Positions 16,737 to 25,004 of a stretch of DNA of 35,207 bases are shown here, piece after piece (the first letter of the stretch is position 1; every line of letters begins with the position of its first letter). Source of the stretch: Actinospica durhamensis (lineage in GTDB: Bacteria > Actinomycetota > Actinomycetes > Streptomycetales > Catenulisporaceae); contig NZ_JAGSOG010000065.1 in NCBI RefSeq assembly GCF_018139695.1, positions 1 to 35,207 on the forward strand, in the 5' to 3' direction. Both the position numbers and the translations under genes were made by a program. The notes under the pieces are model-generated. The model was not told the origin of the DNA. It worked only from the letters and a program-made list of their open reading frames with translations, and ran no database searches.

Positions 16737-17913
16737 CGATGCGGACCCCCGAGATGACCTGTCGGCACACCTCGAGCGCCTGTTCGGCGCTCGCCGCGGC
16801 GGCCAGCACGTAGCCGACCCGGGTGTGGGAGTCGCGGATGGCCGGGATCTCGTCTCCGGCGGCCAGGGGCAGGTGCAGCTTCAGCACGCCGGGCAGCCCC
16901 TGCCAGCGCTGGACCCCGCTGACGCCGAGGACCGTTCCCGGCGGGGGCGTGAAGAACCGGATCGCGGCCGCGCCGGCGGTGGTGGGCGCCGGCTGATACG
17001 GCCGGTCCGGCTCCAGCGGCCACTGGGCCGCGAGGTCGAGCAGGTCGTATCCGGTGGCCTGCCGTACGAGCGTGGGGATCGAGTCCCCGCCGACCCGGGT
17101 GTGCGTCTCGACGACCTCGGGCCCCGAGGCCGTCAGGCGCAGCTCGGTGTGGCTGACGCCGTCGGTGATCCCCATGGCGCCGAGGAACCCGGCGACGTAC
17201 TGCGTGATCGCCGTCGCCGCCTCCGGAGCGATCGGCGCGGGGACGACGTGGCCGATCTCCACGAACGGGTTCTCGGGGTCGTCGTCCTGGGTGAGCTTGC
17301 CGGTGATCGCGATCACGTGGTGGGCGCCGGCGCGGCTGAACGCCTCCACCGAGAACTCCGGGCCGTCCAGGAACGGCTCCGCGATGTACTCGTCTCCTGC
17401 CTCGGCCGGCGCGAGCACGTCCTCGGGCCGGCGGAAGCAGGACACGTGCTCGCTGCCCTGGCCGTGGCGCGGCTTGACGATCACCGGGTAGCCGTGCTCG
17501 TTCGCGAACGCCCGGATGTCGGCGGCGTCGCGCACGAGCGCGCAGGGAGTCTTCGAAAACCCCTGATCCCGCAGCCATTGCCGCATGGCGAACTTGTCCC
17601 GGGTACGGCCGACCGTCTCCGGTGACAGTCCCGGCACGCCCAGCTCCTGCGCGATCTTCGCCGCGGGCAGCAGGCCGAGCTCCGTGAGCGAGAGCACCGC
17701 GCTGAACGGGGTCTCGCGATGGATCGCCGCCAGCATCGGGATCAGCGCCGGGTCGTCATAGCTCGTCAGCACGCTGCGTTCGGCGAGGGCGACCAGGTCC
17801 GCGTCATAGTGGCCGGGCGGCTCCACGAGCGTGACGGCCGCGCCGAGCAGGCGCACCCGGTCGCAGAGCCCTGGTCCGCCGCCCACCACGATGACCCGCT
17901 TGGCGTTCGACAC
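16723..17913 (-). CDS. ATP-grasp carboxylate-amine ligase (first of three paralogues by position)
   Basis: The 396-residue protein starts at GTG 17913; an alternative in-frame GTG is at 17928. It begins with a Rossmann-like segment ([15 protein letters not shown]) and then has an ATP-grasp fold. [14 protein letters not shown] supplies the ATP lysine (Lys147) and glycine-rich loop, GPEFSVEAF follows, and [11 protein letters not shown] resembles the E-x-N-x-R metal site. ATP-grasp ligases activate a carboxylate as acyl phosphate and join it to an amine. Together with the two sister genes it is a candidate peptide- or amide-bond former in the cluster. Substrates are unknown. It lies 17 bp after the preceding ATP-grasp gene and overlaps the lyase gene. 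Confidence 0.88.
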   Translation of the reverse strand: MSNAKRVIVVGGGPGLCDRVRLLGAAVTLVEPPGHYDADLVALAERSVLTSYDDPALIPMLAAIHRETPFSAVLSLTELGLLPAAKIAQELGVPGLSPETVGRTRDKFAMRQWLRDQGFSKTPCALVRDAADIRAFANEHGYPVIVKPRHGQGSEHVSCFRRPEDVLAPAEAGDEYIAEPFLDGPEFSVEAFSRAGAHHVIAITGKLTQDDDPENPFVEIGHVVPAPIAPEAATAITQYVAGFLGAMGITDGVSHTELRLTASGPEVVETHTRVGGDSIPTLVRQATGYDLLDLAAQWPLEPDRPYQPAPTTAGAAAIRFFTPPPGTVLGVSGVQRWQGLPGVLKLHLPLAAGDEIPAIRDSHTRVGYVLAAAASAEQALEVCRQVISGVRIDVRR

Positions 17914-17930
17914 GTGTCTCTCATCCACCT

Positions 17931-19124
17931 CTACAGAGCCCGCAGATAGTCGTCCAGATCGGACGAGGACGTGCCGCGCACCAGGGCGTAACCGGTCCGG
18001 CTGTTGACCGAGAAGAGGTCCGCGCCGGCCACGATTCCGTCCAGGCTGTTCTCGGCCCGCAGCACCTCGACGCTCTCCGGACGCGTCGCGGCGGACCGCT
18101 CCTCGTACTCGAAGCGGATCCCGTGCCAGACCTCTTCGTCCCGGTGCGGGCGGTCGGGCGCCTTCCAGTCGAGGCCGAGCCGGCTGTGGAGGAAGGCCTC
18201 CTCGAGGGAGAAGCCGTGCTGGAGTTCGACCAGTTCCGGCACGTGGTCTCCGGGCGGACGGGCTCCGGCCTCGATGACGCTCAGCCGCTCGTCGGTCATC
18301 TTGAACTCGACGTGCATCACTCCGCGGACCAGGCCCCAGCCGGCCGCGATGTTCTCGCACGCCGCCAGCAGGTCGCCGCGGTGGCGCTCCGGGATCTCCT
18401 CGCCCGTGAGGTGGGCGACCTCGTAGCAGGTGGGCAGCGGGGAGACGAACTTCCGGGTGAAGGAGTACGCGACGACGCTTCCGTCCTGAACCACGCACTC
18501 GATGCTGAACTCGGGCCCTTCCGCGTACTCCTCCACGAGCGCGCCGGTCGCGAACACGTAGTTGGTCAGCCGCGAGAGCTTGAAATCGGCCATCCGCGCG
18601 ATGGTCTCCTCGACTTCCGCGCGGGACTCGCAACGGCGCACGAACAGGCTCATGGCCATGTCGATCGGCTTGACGATCACCGGGAAGGCCACCGATTCCC
18701 AGTCGAATCCCCGGCTCTCCTCCAGCGAGGCGAACCTGGCGATGGTCCGGGGCTGCGGGACGCCGTGCCGCTCGAACGCCTCGCGCATCAGCGGCTTGTT
18801 CCGCGAGGCGCGGATCTTCTCGACGTCGTTGTGGTGCAGACCCAGCTCCCGGGCCAGCACATCGGCCGCGACCACCGCGAACTCGTTGCCCGCGACCACC
18901 GCGTCGAAGCGGCGGGAGCCGATCTGGGCGAGCAGTTCCCGGGGGTCGTCGGTGAGAGCCGGCACCCTGATCCACTCGTGCAGCGTCGGGATCGCGTCCC
19001 CGATGGTGGCGCTCTCGATCGTCGCGATCGTCAGCAGCCACCCCTCCCGGGCGCAGATCTCGGCGACGCGTTCCAGCGACCAGTCCGAGACCGGATGCAG
19101 CAAAAGTATATGCATATCCATCAC
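17931..19124 (-). CDS. ATP-grasp ligase with atypical ATP loop (second paralogue)
   Basis: The roughly 397-residue protein has an ATP-grasp core (FPVIVKP with the ATP lysine, GPEFSIECVV, VIEAGARPPGDHVPELVEL). The last motif is characteristic of amino-acid ligase/carnosine-synthase-like ATP-grasp enzymes. The loop after VIVKP reads IDMAMSLFV and lacks the glycines seen in the first and third paralogues, so nucleotide handling may differ. Possible starts are GTG 19124, ATG 19121 and ATG 19115; none has a strong ribosome site, and the oxygenase stop is only 11 bp upstream. It probably forms an amide bond with an amino acid or amino-acid-like acid. Low pairwise resemblance among the three paralogues argues for three different couplings. 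Confidence 0.87.
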   Translation of the reverse strand: MMDMHILLLHPVSDWSLERVAEICAREGWLLTIATIESATIGDAIPTLHEWIRVPALTDDPRELLAQIGSRRFDAVVAGNEFAVVAADVLARELGLHHNDVEKIRASRNKPLMREAFERHGVPQPRTIARFASLEESRGFDWESVAFPVIVKPIDMAMSLFVRRCESRAEVEETIARMADFKLSRLTNYVFATGALVEEYAEGPEFSIECVVQDGSVVAYSFTRKFVSPLPTCYEVAHLTGEEIPERHRGDLLAACENIAAGWGLVRGVMHVEFKMTDERLSVIEAGARPPGDHVPELVELQHGFSLEEAFLHSRLGLDWKAPDRPHRDEEVWHGIRFEYEERSAATRPESVEVLRAENSLDGIVAGADLFSVNSRTGYALVRGTSSSDLDDYLRAL

Positions 19125-19135
19125 TTTCGAATTCG

Positions 19136-19918
19136 TCAGACCAGCGCGTCGTTGCGCTCGAAGTACCGCTCGAAGCCCACCAGTTCCTGGCAGCGCCGCA
19201 CGACTTCGCGCTTGTAATACCGCTGATACAGCGCGTCGTCGTCGGAGACACAGTACGAGGGCAGCAGTACCGTGCGCGGCAGCTCGCTGTCGTTGCGGCC
19301 GCTGCGGTGCGGGGTCAACGCGTGGAAGACGAGGACGTCGCCGGCCTCCAGGGCGGGGAAGACGATGTCCGACTCGTCCAGCCGCGCCGGGTCGCAGTCG
19401 CCCTCGGGATTGTCCGGCGGGCCGGGGATCAGCTGCCGGTGCGCGCCGCGGTAGAAGCCGATCCCGCCGGAGCGCTCATCGCAGGGATAGAGGTTGATGA
19501 CCGCCGTGCACAGCGCGTCCGGCTCCGTCTCGAGCCACGTCCAGTACAGGAAGTCCTGGTGCACGGCGTAGCCGTTCACCCCCGGCTCCTTGCGGATCAG
19601 CTTGCACTTGAGCAGCTTGGAGTCGCCGCCGAGGATGGTCGCCAGAGCGGCCAGCAGCCTCGGATGCCGCGCGGCACCGTTGAGGGCCGGCGAGATGTCC
19701 AGGACCGGGTCGAGCCGGTCGAAGACGTGGGTGCCGTCGGGTCCGCGCCGGAACTCCGTACGCAGGTTGAGATCGTCGTCGAGCCCTTCGAGCTCCCAGA
19801 GGCGCTCGCTCTCCGCGCGCAGGGTCTCGACCTGCGCCTCGTCGTAGACGCCGCGCAGAACGGTGTACCCGTCCTTCCAGTACTGCTCCGTCTGCTCGGT
19901 CAAGTCCGTCGCGGTCAC
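19136..19918 (-). CDS. PhyH-family Fe(II)/2-oxoglutarate-dependent dioxygenase
   Basis: The 260-residue protein matches the phytanoyl-CoA dioxygenase family in length and layout. The iron triad is visible as His120 and Asp122 (YAVHQDF) and His204 (LTPHRSGRND). Arg206 or Arg215 (LPRTVLL) could bind 2-oxoglutarate. PhyH-like enzymes in natural-product clusters hydroxylate or desaturate free amino acids or peptides. The GTG start overlaps the stop of the lyase gene in GTGA, so it is tightly coupled to the arginine-type enzymes. Hydroxylation of an arginine-like or ornithine-like residue is plausible but unproven. Confidence 0.9.
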   Translation of the reverse strand: MTATDLTEQTEQYWKDGYTVLRGVYDEAQVETLRAESERLWELEGLDDDLNLRTEFRRGPDGTHVFDRLDPVLDISPALNGAARHPRLLAALATILGGDSKLLKCKLIRKEPGVNGYAVHQDFLYWTWLETEPDALCTAVINLYPCDERSGGIGFYRGAHRQLIPGPPDNPEGDCDPARLDESDIVFPALEAGDVLVFHALTPHRSGRNDSELPRTVLLPSYCVSDDDALYQRYYKREVVRRCQELVGFERYFERNDALV

Positions 19919-21354
19919 CGCTGGTCTCCGTTTCCGTCCGCTGGGGTTTCGTGATCCGGCTCATCCGGCCGGAAGGCGTCCTGGGCCTCGGCCAGCCTCG
20001 TGCGCAGCAGCGCGGCGGCCTCGCGTACGCGCTCCGGCGCCGTCCCGCCCTGGCTGGTGCGCGCCGCGGCCGAGGCCTCGACGGTGATGTCAGGCCACTG
20101 CGTGAGAGCGAGGCGCTCGTCGACGCCGCGCCGGACGTCCACCGGCAGCTCGCCGAGTGAACAGCCGAGTTCTCCGGCCGCGCGCACCAGCTTCGCGACG
20201 AGGTGGTGGGCTTCCCGGAACGGGATCCGCTGCTCCCGGGTCAGCCACTCGGCGAAGTCGCTGGAGGTGATGAAGGCGACGTCGGTGCGGTCCCGCATCG
20301 TGGCCGTGTTCGGCCGCATCAGGGTGGCCAGCGAGACCGCGGCGTTCAGGGACAGCCGCAGCGTGTCCGCCGTGTCGAACAGCGGCTCCTTGTCCTCCTG
20401 CAGGTCCCGGAAGTAGCTCAGGGGCAGCCCCTTCACCACGGTCTGGAGCGCGTACAGGTTGCCCAGGACCCGACCGGTCTTGCCGCGGACCAGTTCGGCC
20501 GCGTCCGGGTTCCGCTTGTGCGGAAGCGCGGCCGAGGAGCTGACCAGTTCGTCGGGCAGCGAGATCAGCCCGACCGGCTGCGAGGACCAGAACACGATCT
20601 CGGCGCCGAAGCGGGAGAGGTTGAGGGCGATGGAGGCGCCGGCGCTCAGGAAGTCGAGCGCGAACCCCCGGTCCCCGACGCTCTCGACGGAGTTCGCCGA
20701 GGGCAGACGGAAGCCCAGGCCCCGCGCCACCGAGTCGCGGTCGATCGGGAATCCGGTGCCGGCCAGCGCCCCGGCACCCATCGGGCATTCGTCCTGCAGC
20801 GCCCGTACGAAGCCGAGTCGCTTGGCGTCGCGCAGGAACGCCTCCGCGTAGGCGAGGCAGATGTGGCCGAAGGTGACCGGTTGCGCGACCTGGAGATGCG
20901 AGAACCCGGGCATGACGGTCCCCGCGTGCTCCTCGGCCTGCGCCGCCAGCGCCTGGGCCAGCGCCACGAGCGTCGCGCCCAACTCGGCCGTCTGGTCGCG
21001 CAGCCAGAGCCGGAGCGCGGTCACCGCGAGGTCGTTGCGGGCCCGCGCGGTCCCGAGCCAACCCGCGTCGGCCCCGATCCGCTCCTCCAGGTACTGCTCG
21101 ATCGCCGTGTGCACGTCCTCGGCGTCCGGGTCCAGCACCGGCTTGGCCGACCGGAGCTGCTCTTCGAGTTCTGCCAGGCCGGCGAGCAGGCCGGCCGCCG
21201 CGTCCGACGGGATGATCTCCTGCCGCGCCAGCATGGCGACATGCTCCCGGGAGACCACGACGTCGTACGGGGCCAGTCGGTGGTCGTAGTGCGCGCTCGC
21301 GCCGATCGCGGCCATGTGCGCGGCCGCCTCGGCCCGCACCCCCTGGGCGCTCAC
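19915..21354 (-). CDS. Divergent argininosuccinate lyase homologue
   Basis: The 479-residue protein starts at GTG 21354, which overlaps the transcarbamylase stop (GTGA). It belongs to the argininosuccinate lyase family but departs from signature positions. TARSRNDQ is TARARNDL (102-109), GYTHLQ is GFSHLQ (catalytic His153 kept), and GSSxMPxKxN is SSSAALPHKRN (272-282; serine, Lys280 and Asn282 kept, Gly and Met lost). The general catalytic machinery therefore remains while the pocket that reads citrulline or arginine has probably changed. With a second, more canonical lyase in the same operon, this one may act on a different succinyl adduct or catalyse an addition to fumarate. Confidence 0.87.
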   Translation of the reverse strand: MSAQGVRAEAAAHMAAIGASAHYDHRLAPYDVVVSREHVAMLARQEIIPSDAAAGLLAGLAELEEQLRSAKPVLDPDAEDVHTAIEQYLEERIGADAGWLGTARARNDLAVTALRLWLRDQTAELGATLVALAQALAAQAEEHAGTVMPGFSHLQVAQPVTFGHICLAYAEAFLRDAKRLGFVRALQDECPMGAGALAGTGFPIDRDSVARGLGFRLPSANSVESVGDRGFALDFLSAGASIALNLSRFGAEIVFWSSQPVGLISLPDELVSSSAALPHKRNPDAAELVRGKTGRVLGNLYALQTVVKGLPLSYFRDLQEDKEPLFDTADTLRLSLNAAVSLATLMRPNTATMRDRTDVAFITSSDFAEWLTREQRIPFREAHHLVAKLVRAAGELGCSLGELPVDVRRGVDERLALTQWPDITVEASAAARTSQGGTAPERVREAAALLRTRLAEAQDAFRPDEPDHETPADGNGDQR

Positions 21355-22385
21355 ACGGACACCTTGGTGAACGAACGGTCGGCGATCTCGGCCAGTCGGG
21401 CGTCGAACTCCTCGGCCGACTGGGCCGACTCGGTCGCCTCGGCCGCGGCTTCGGCCAGGTCCGCCCAGTCGGGGCGCAGGCACCACAGCAGCAGCGCCCG
21501 GGCGATGTGCAGCCGGGAGACGGCTTCCGGGTAGATCAGCGACTGCGGCCCGTCGATGACCTCGGGCACGACCTCGTCGCCCCGGTATGCCGGCAGATTG
21601 TGCAGGAAGACGGCGTCGGGACGGGCCCGGGCCATCAGCTCCGGCGTGATCCGGTAGGGCGCGAGCACGGCGCGGCGCTCCTGCGCCTCATGGGCCTTGT
21701 TCATCGGGATCCACGCGTCGGCGACCACCACGTGGGCACCGTCGAGGGCTTCCAGCGGGTCGGTGGTGGCGGTGAATCCGTCCAGGCGGGCGACGAGTTC
21801 GACCGGCAGCGCCATGTCCTCGGGCGTCGCGCAGGTCAAGCGCGCGCCGACCTTGGCGGCGGTCTGCGCCAGGGACAGGGCGATGTTCGTGCCGTCGCCG
21901 ACGAAGGCGATCTCGATGCCGGCCATCGTGCCGAACTGCCGCTTGATGGTCAGGAAGTCGCACAGCGCCTGCGTGGGGTGGTGCTTGTCGCACATGCCGT
22001 TGATGAAGGGGACCGGCGAGAGCTCGCAGATCCGCTCCTGCGCGGCGAAATCGTAGATCCGGCTCAGCAGGGCGTCGTTGAACCGGCCGGCGACGTTCAC
22101 GAAGTCGGGCAGGTGTTCGGCCTTGGCGGCGTGGCGCCCGACCCGGGCCTCGGCGCCGTTGTAGTGGATCGCCTGGCCGCCCAGGTCGCCGATGGCCCGC
22201 TCGAAGGCGCTGCGGGTCCGCAGCGAGGTCTCGTCGAAGATCATGCCGAGGCACTTGCCGCGCAGCAGGTGGGGCAGATGGCCCAAGCGCCGGGCGTGCC
22301 CCTCCAGCACGTCGGCCACCGCGACGAGGCCGTGGACGTCGGCCGTGGTCAGGTCATCCATGGTCAACAGATGCTTGAGATTCAT
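21351..22385 (-). CDS. Ornithine transcarbamylase-family protein with altered substrate motifs
   Basis: The 344-residue protein is an aspartate/ornithine transcarbamylase homologue, which moves the carbamoyl group of carbamoyl phosphate to an amine. The phosphate-binding region reads FDETSLRTR (50-58) instead of FEKxSTRTR; Ser54, Arg56 and Thr57 remain. NGMCDKHHPTQALCDF (129-144) is intact, which supports real carbamoyl phosphate use. The ornithine-site motifs differ: HCLP is HNLP (262-265), removing the cysteine, and the D-x-x-x-S-M-G loop is DAWIPMN (223-229). The acceptor is thus probably not ornithine. It lies between an ArgG and an ArgH homologue, so its ureido product could be passed on to form a guanidine. 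A toxin-resistant housekeeping enzyme is the main alternative. Confidence 0.85.
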   Translation of the reverse strand: MNLKHLLTMDDLTTADVHGLVAVADVLEGHARRLGHLPHLLRGKCLGMIFDETSLRTRSAFERAIGDLGGQAIHYNGAEARVGRHAAKAEHLPDFVNVAGRFNDALLSRIYDFAAQERICELSPVPFINGMCDKHHPTQALCDFLTIKRQFGTMAGIEIAFVGDGTNIALSLAQTAAKVGARLTCATPEDMALPVELVARLDGFTATTDPLEALDGAHVVVADAWIPMNKAHEAQERRAVLAPYRITPELMARARPDAVFLHNLPAYRGDEVVPEVIDGPQSLIYPEAVSRLHIARALLLWCLRPDWADLAEAAAEATESAQSAEEFDARLAEIADRSFTKVSV

Positions 22386-22391
22386 GGCCGG

Positions 22392-23612
22392 TTACAGAAC
22401 TTCCTGCCGCGCGGCGGCCAGCTGGCGCAGCCGCAGGGCGTTGAGGCGGATGAAGCCGGTCGCGTCGTGCTGCCGGTACTCGCCGCCGGCCTCGAAGGAG
22501 ACCAGGTCGCGTGCGTAGAGGGAGTACGGGCTCTTACGGCCCTCGACGATGACGTTGCCCTTGTACAGCTTCAGCCGCACCGTGCCGGTGACGTGCTGCT
22601 GGCTCTTGTCGATGAGCGCCTGGAGCATCTCGCGCTCCGGGGAGAACCACAGGCCGTTGTAGATCAGCTCCGCGTAGCGCGGCATCAGCTCGTCCTTGAG
22701 GTGTGCCTCGCCCCGGTCGAGGGTGATCGACTCGATGGCGCGGTGGGCGTACTGCCAGATGGTGCCGCCCGGGTTCTCGAACAGGCCGCGGCACTTCATC
22801 CCGGTGTAGCGGTGGTCGACGATGTCCAGCCGCCCGATACCGTTCGCCGAGCCGAGCTCGTTGAGCCGGGTCAGCAGGGCCACCGGGTCGAGGGCCTCGC
22901 CGTCGATGGCGACCGGGTCGCCCTGGACGAACTCCACCTCGATCGTGGTCGGCTGGTCGGGGGCGTCCTCCGGCGAGGTGACCCGGACCCAGGCCTCGCT
23001 CTCCGGGGTGATCCACGGGTCCTCGAGTTCCTTGCCCTCGCACGAGATGTGCAGCATGTTGGCGTCGGCCGAGTAAGGGGCCTCACCGCGCTTGTCCTTG
23101 GCGACGGGGATGTCGTGCGCGTCGGCGAAGGCGATCAGGTCCGCGCGGCCGGCCATGTCCCACTCGCGCCAGGGCGCGATCACCTGGATGTCCGGGGCCA
23201 GCGCGTAGTAGGCCAGCTCGAACCGCAACTGGTCGTTGCCCTTGCCGGTGGCCCCGTGGGCGACGGCGTCGGCGCCGACGCGGCGCGCTATCTCGATCTG
23301 CCGCTTGCCGACCAGCGGCCGGGCGATGGGGGTCCCCATCAGGTAGTAGCCCTCGTAGACCGCGTTCGCGCGGTACACCGGGAAGGCGTACTCGGACACG
23401 AGTTCGTGCCGGAGGTCCTCGATGAAGATGTTCTCCGGCTTGACGCCGAGGGCCAGGGCGCGCTCCCGGGCGATCTCCAGCTCCTCGCCCTGGCCGAGGT
23501 CGGCGGTGTACGTGACGATCTCGGCGTCGTACTCGAGCTGAAGCCATTTCAGGATGACCGAGGTGTCCAGCCCTCCGGAGAAGGCCAGGACGATCTTGCG
23601 GGGCTTGCTCAT
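22392..23612 (-). CDS. argG: Argininosuccinate synthase homologue
   Basis: The 406-residue protein has the PP-loop SGGLDTS (12-18), GATGKGNDQ and LEDPW motifs of argininosuccinate synthase, which uses ATP to adenylate a ureido group and add aspartate. Some conserved positions differ from housekeeping enzymes: the segment usually reading LGTSLARPL is MGTPIARPL, and GMKSRG is GMKCRG. These lie near the citrulline/aspartate region. The ATG has GAGGAG nine bases upstream. The transcarbamylase gene begins 6 bp after the stop. With the OTC and lyase homologues it forms a complete ureido-to-guanidino set inside a biosynthetic operon. Confidence 0.9.
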   Translation of the reverse strand: MSKPRKIVLAFSGGLDTSVILKWLQLEYDAEIVTYTADLGQGEELEIARERALALGVKPENIFIEDLRHELVSEYAFPVYRANAVYEGYYLMGTPIARPLVGKRQIEIARRVGADAVAHGATGKGNDQLRFELAYYALAPDIQVIAPWREWDMAGRADLIAFADAHDIPVAKDKRGEAPYSADANMLHISCEGKELEDPWITPESEAWVRVTSPEDAPDQPTTIEVEFVQGDPVAIDGEALDPVALLTRLNELGSANGIGRLDIVDHRYTGMKCRGLFENPGGTIWQYAHRAIESITLDRGEAHLKDELMPRYAELIYNGLWFSPEREMLQALIDKSQQHVTGTVRLKLYKGNVIVEGRKSPYSLYARDLVSFEAGGEYRQHDATGFIRLNALRLRQLAAARQEVL

Positions 23613-23717
23613 GGGTGAGTGCTCCTCAGTTCGGTTCTGTGTCCCCGGATCCGCTATGGGCTGCGGTCAGGGCGCGACGGTCGAAGGCATGCGGTTCGAG
23701 AAAGGCGGTGGGGCGGG

Positions 23718-25004
23718 TCAGATCGCGGGCTGGGCCGACCGGTCTTCGACCCGGCGGTCCAGTGTCCTGATGGCCGGTCCGGCCAGAGCGGCCGGAAGCG
23801 CGGCGAACACCAGGGCCAGCGCCAGCCAGCCGGGCGTGCCGAGCCTGATCACCCCGGCCGTGAGCAGGGCCGGCCCGATGATCTGCTGGGCGGAGCCGCC
23901 GAGGCTGAAGATCGACAGGTAGAGCACCCGCTGCTCGGGGTCGGCGTAGCGGTAGGACAGCTCCCAGCCGACGATGGCCTGCCAGATCTCGCCGAAGGTG
24001 AGCAGCGCGATGGCGGCGACCAGCAGCGCCGCGGCCGCCCAGGCGTCGACCTTGGCGGCGAGCAGCAGCACCCCGCAGCAGCCGGCCAGGACCAGGCCCG
24101 TGTACCGCACGATGCGCCGGAACGCCGCGGCGCTCTCCCCGGCCCGGGCCGCGATGGGCACCTGGAAGGCGATGGCCATGACGGTGTTCACCGTGACCAG
24201 CACCGCGAGCAGGCTGGCCGGGGCCCTGGTGTGTTTGAGGACCCAGATCGGGATGCCCACGGAGAGCATGGACATGTGCAGGCTCAGCAGGCCGTTGACG
24301 ACCGCCAGGCGGGCGTAGGGGCGGTCCCGGAAGCGGGCGAGCGCGGCCCACGGGTTGCGCACCGTCACCGTCAGACGCGCCGGGATCCGCATCCGGCCGA
24401 GCAGGAAGGCCGAGAGCGCGAAAGACGCGGCGTCGCCCAGGACGATGCCGCGCAGGGAGGTCACGGTGTTGACGGCGATGAGCGGCGCGGCCGCCAAGGC
24501 GCCGAGCGAGAAGCCCACGTTGCGGATCGAGCGGATGGTCGCCAGCGTCTTGGTGCGCTCGGCGTCCGCCGCCATGCTGCCCACGATGCTCTGGGACAGC
24601 GGGACCACGGCGCCGGTGCCCAGGGCGATGGCCATGTTGATCGCGGTGAACGGGACCAGACCGTGCGTGAACGCGAGGGCGGCGAACCACAGCCCGCGCC
24701 AGATCTGGATGAGCCGCAGCAGCCGCTGCGGGTTGATCCGCTCGCCCAGGGCGCCGACCGGCGCGGCGGCGAGGAACCCGACCAGGCCGGCCACCGTCAT
24801 GCCGAGGCCGGTCTGGGCGCCGGTCAGTCCGGCCGCCCTGAGGCAGAAGACCGCGGCCCCCACCAGGTAGAGGCCGGTGCCGATCGAGTCGACCATCTCG
24901 GCCAGGGCGAAGGCCCGCAGGTTCCGGCCGGACGGAAGCCATGTCAGGAGCCTGCTGCGCCGGGAGGCGGTGGGGACGGGCGGGTCCGCGGTGAGCTGGT
25001 TCAC
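23718..25004 (-). CDS. MFS transporter, probable exporter of the cluster product
   Basis: The 428-residue protein starts at GTG 25004, which overlaps the stop of the ATP-grasp gene in GTGA. It has about 12 hydrophobic segments and a major-facilitator layout (FALAEMVDSIGTGLYLVGAAVFCLRAAGLTG at the start and a basic GERINPQRLLR loop after the second helix). A 105-bp gap with no clear structure separates it from the argG-like gene. Position inside the operon suggests export of, and self-protection from, the product. No substrate can be read from the sequence. Confidence 0.88.
   Translation of the reverse strand: MNQLTADPPVPTASRRSRLLTWLPSGRNLRAFALAEMVDSIGTGLYLVGAAVFCLRAAGLTGAQTGLGMTVAGLVGFLAAAPVGALGERINPQRLLRLIQIWRGLWFAALAFTHGLVPFTAINMAIALGTGAVVPLSQSIVGSMAADAERTKTLATIRSIRNVGFSLGALAAAPLIAVNTVTSLRGIVLGDAASFALSAFLLGRMRIPARLTVTVRNPWAALARFRDRPYARLAVVNGLLSLHMSMLSVGIPIWVLKHTRAPASLLAVLVTVNTVMAIAFQVPIAARAGESAAAFRRIVRYTGLVLAGCCGVLLLAAKVDAWAAAALLVAAIALLTFGEIWQAIVGWELSYRYADPEQRVLYLSIFSLGGSAQQIIGPALLTAGVIRLGTPGWLALALVFAALPAALAGPAIRTLDRRVEDRSAQPAI

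Noticed and set aside
15261-23612. Ordinary arginine biosynthesis operon
   Set aside because: argB, argC, argD, argJ and argR are missing, there are two lyases, the transcarbamylase motifs are altered, and three ATP-grasp ligases, an oxygenase and an exporter are interleaved.
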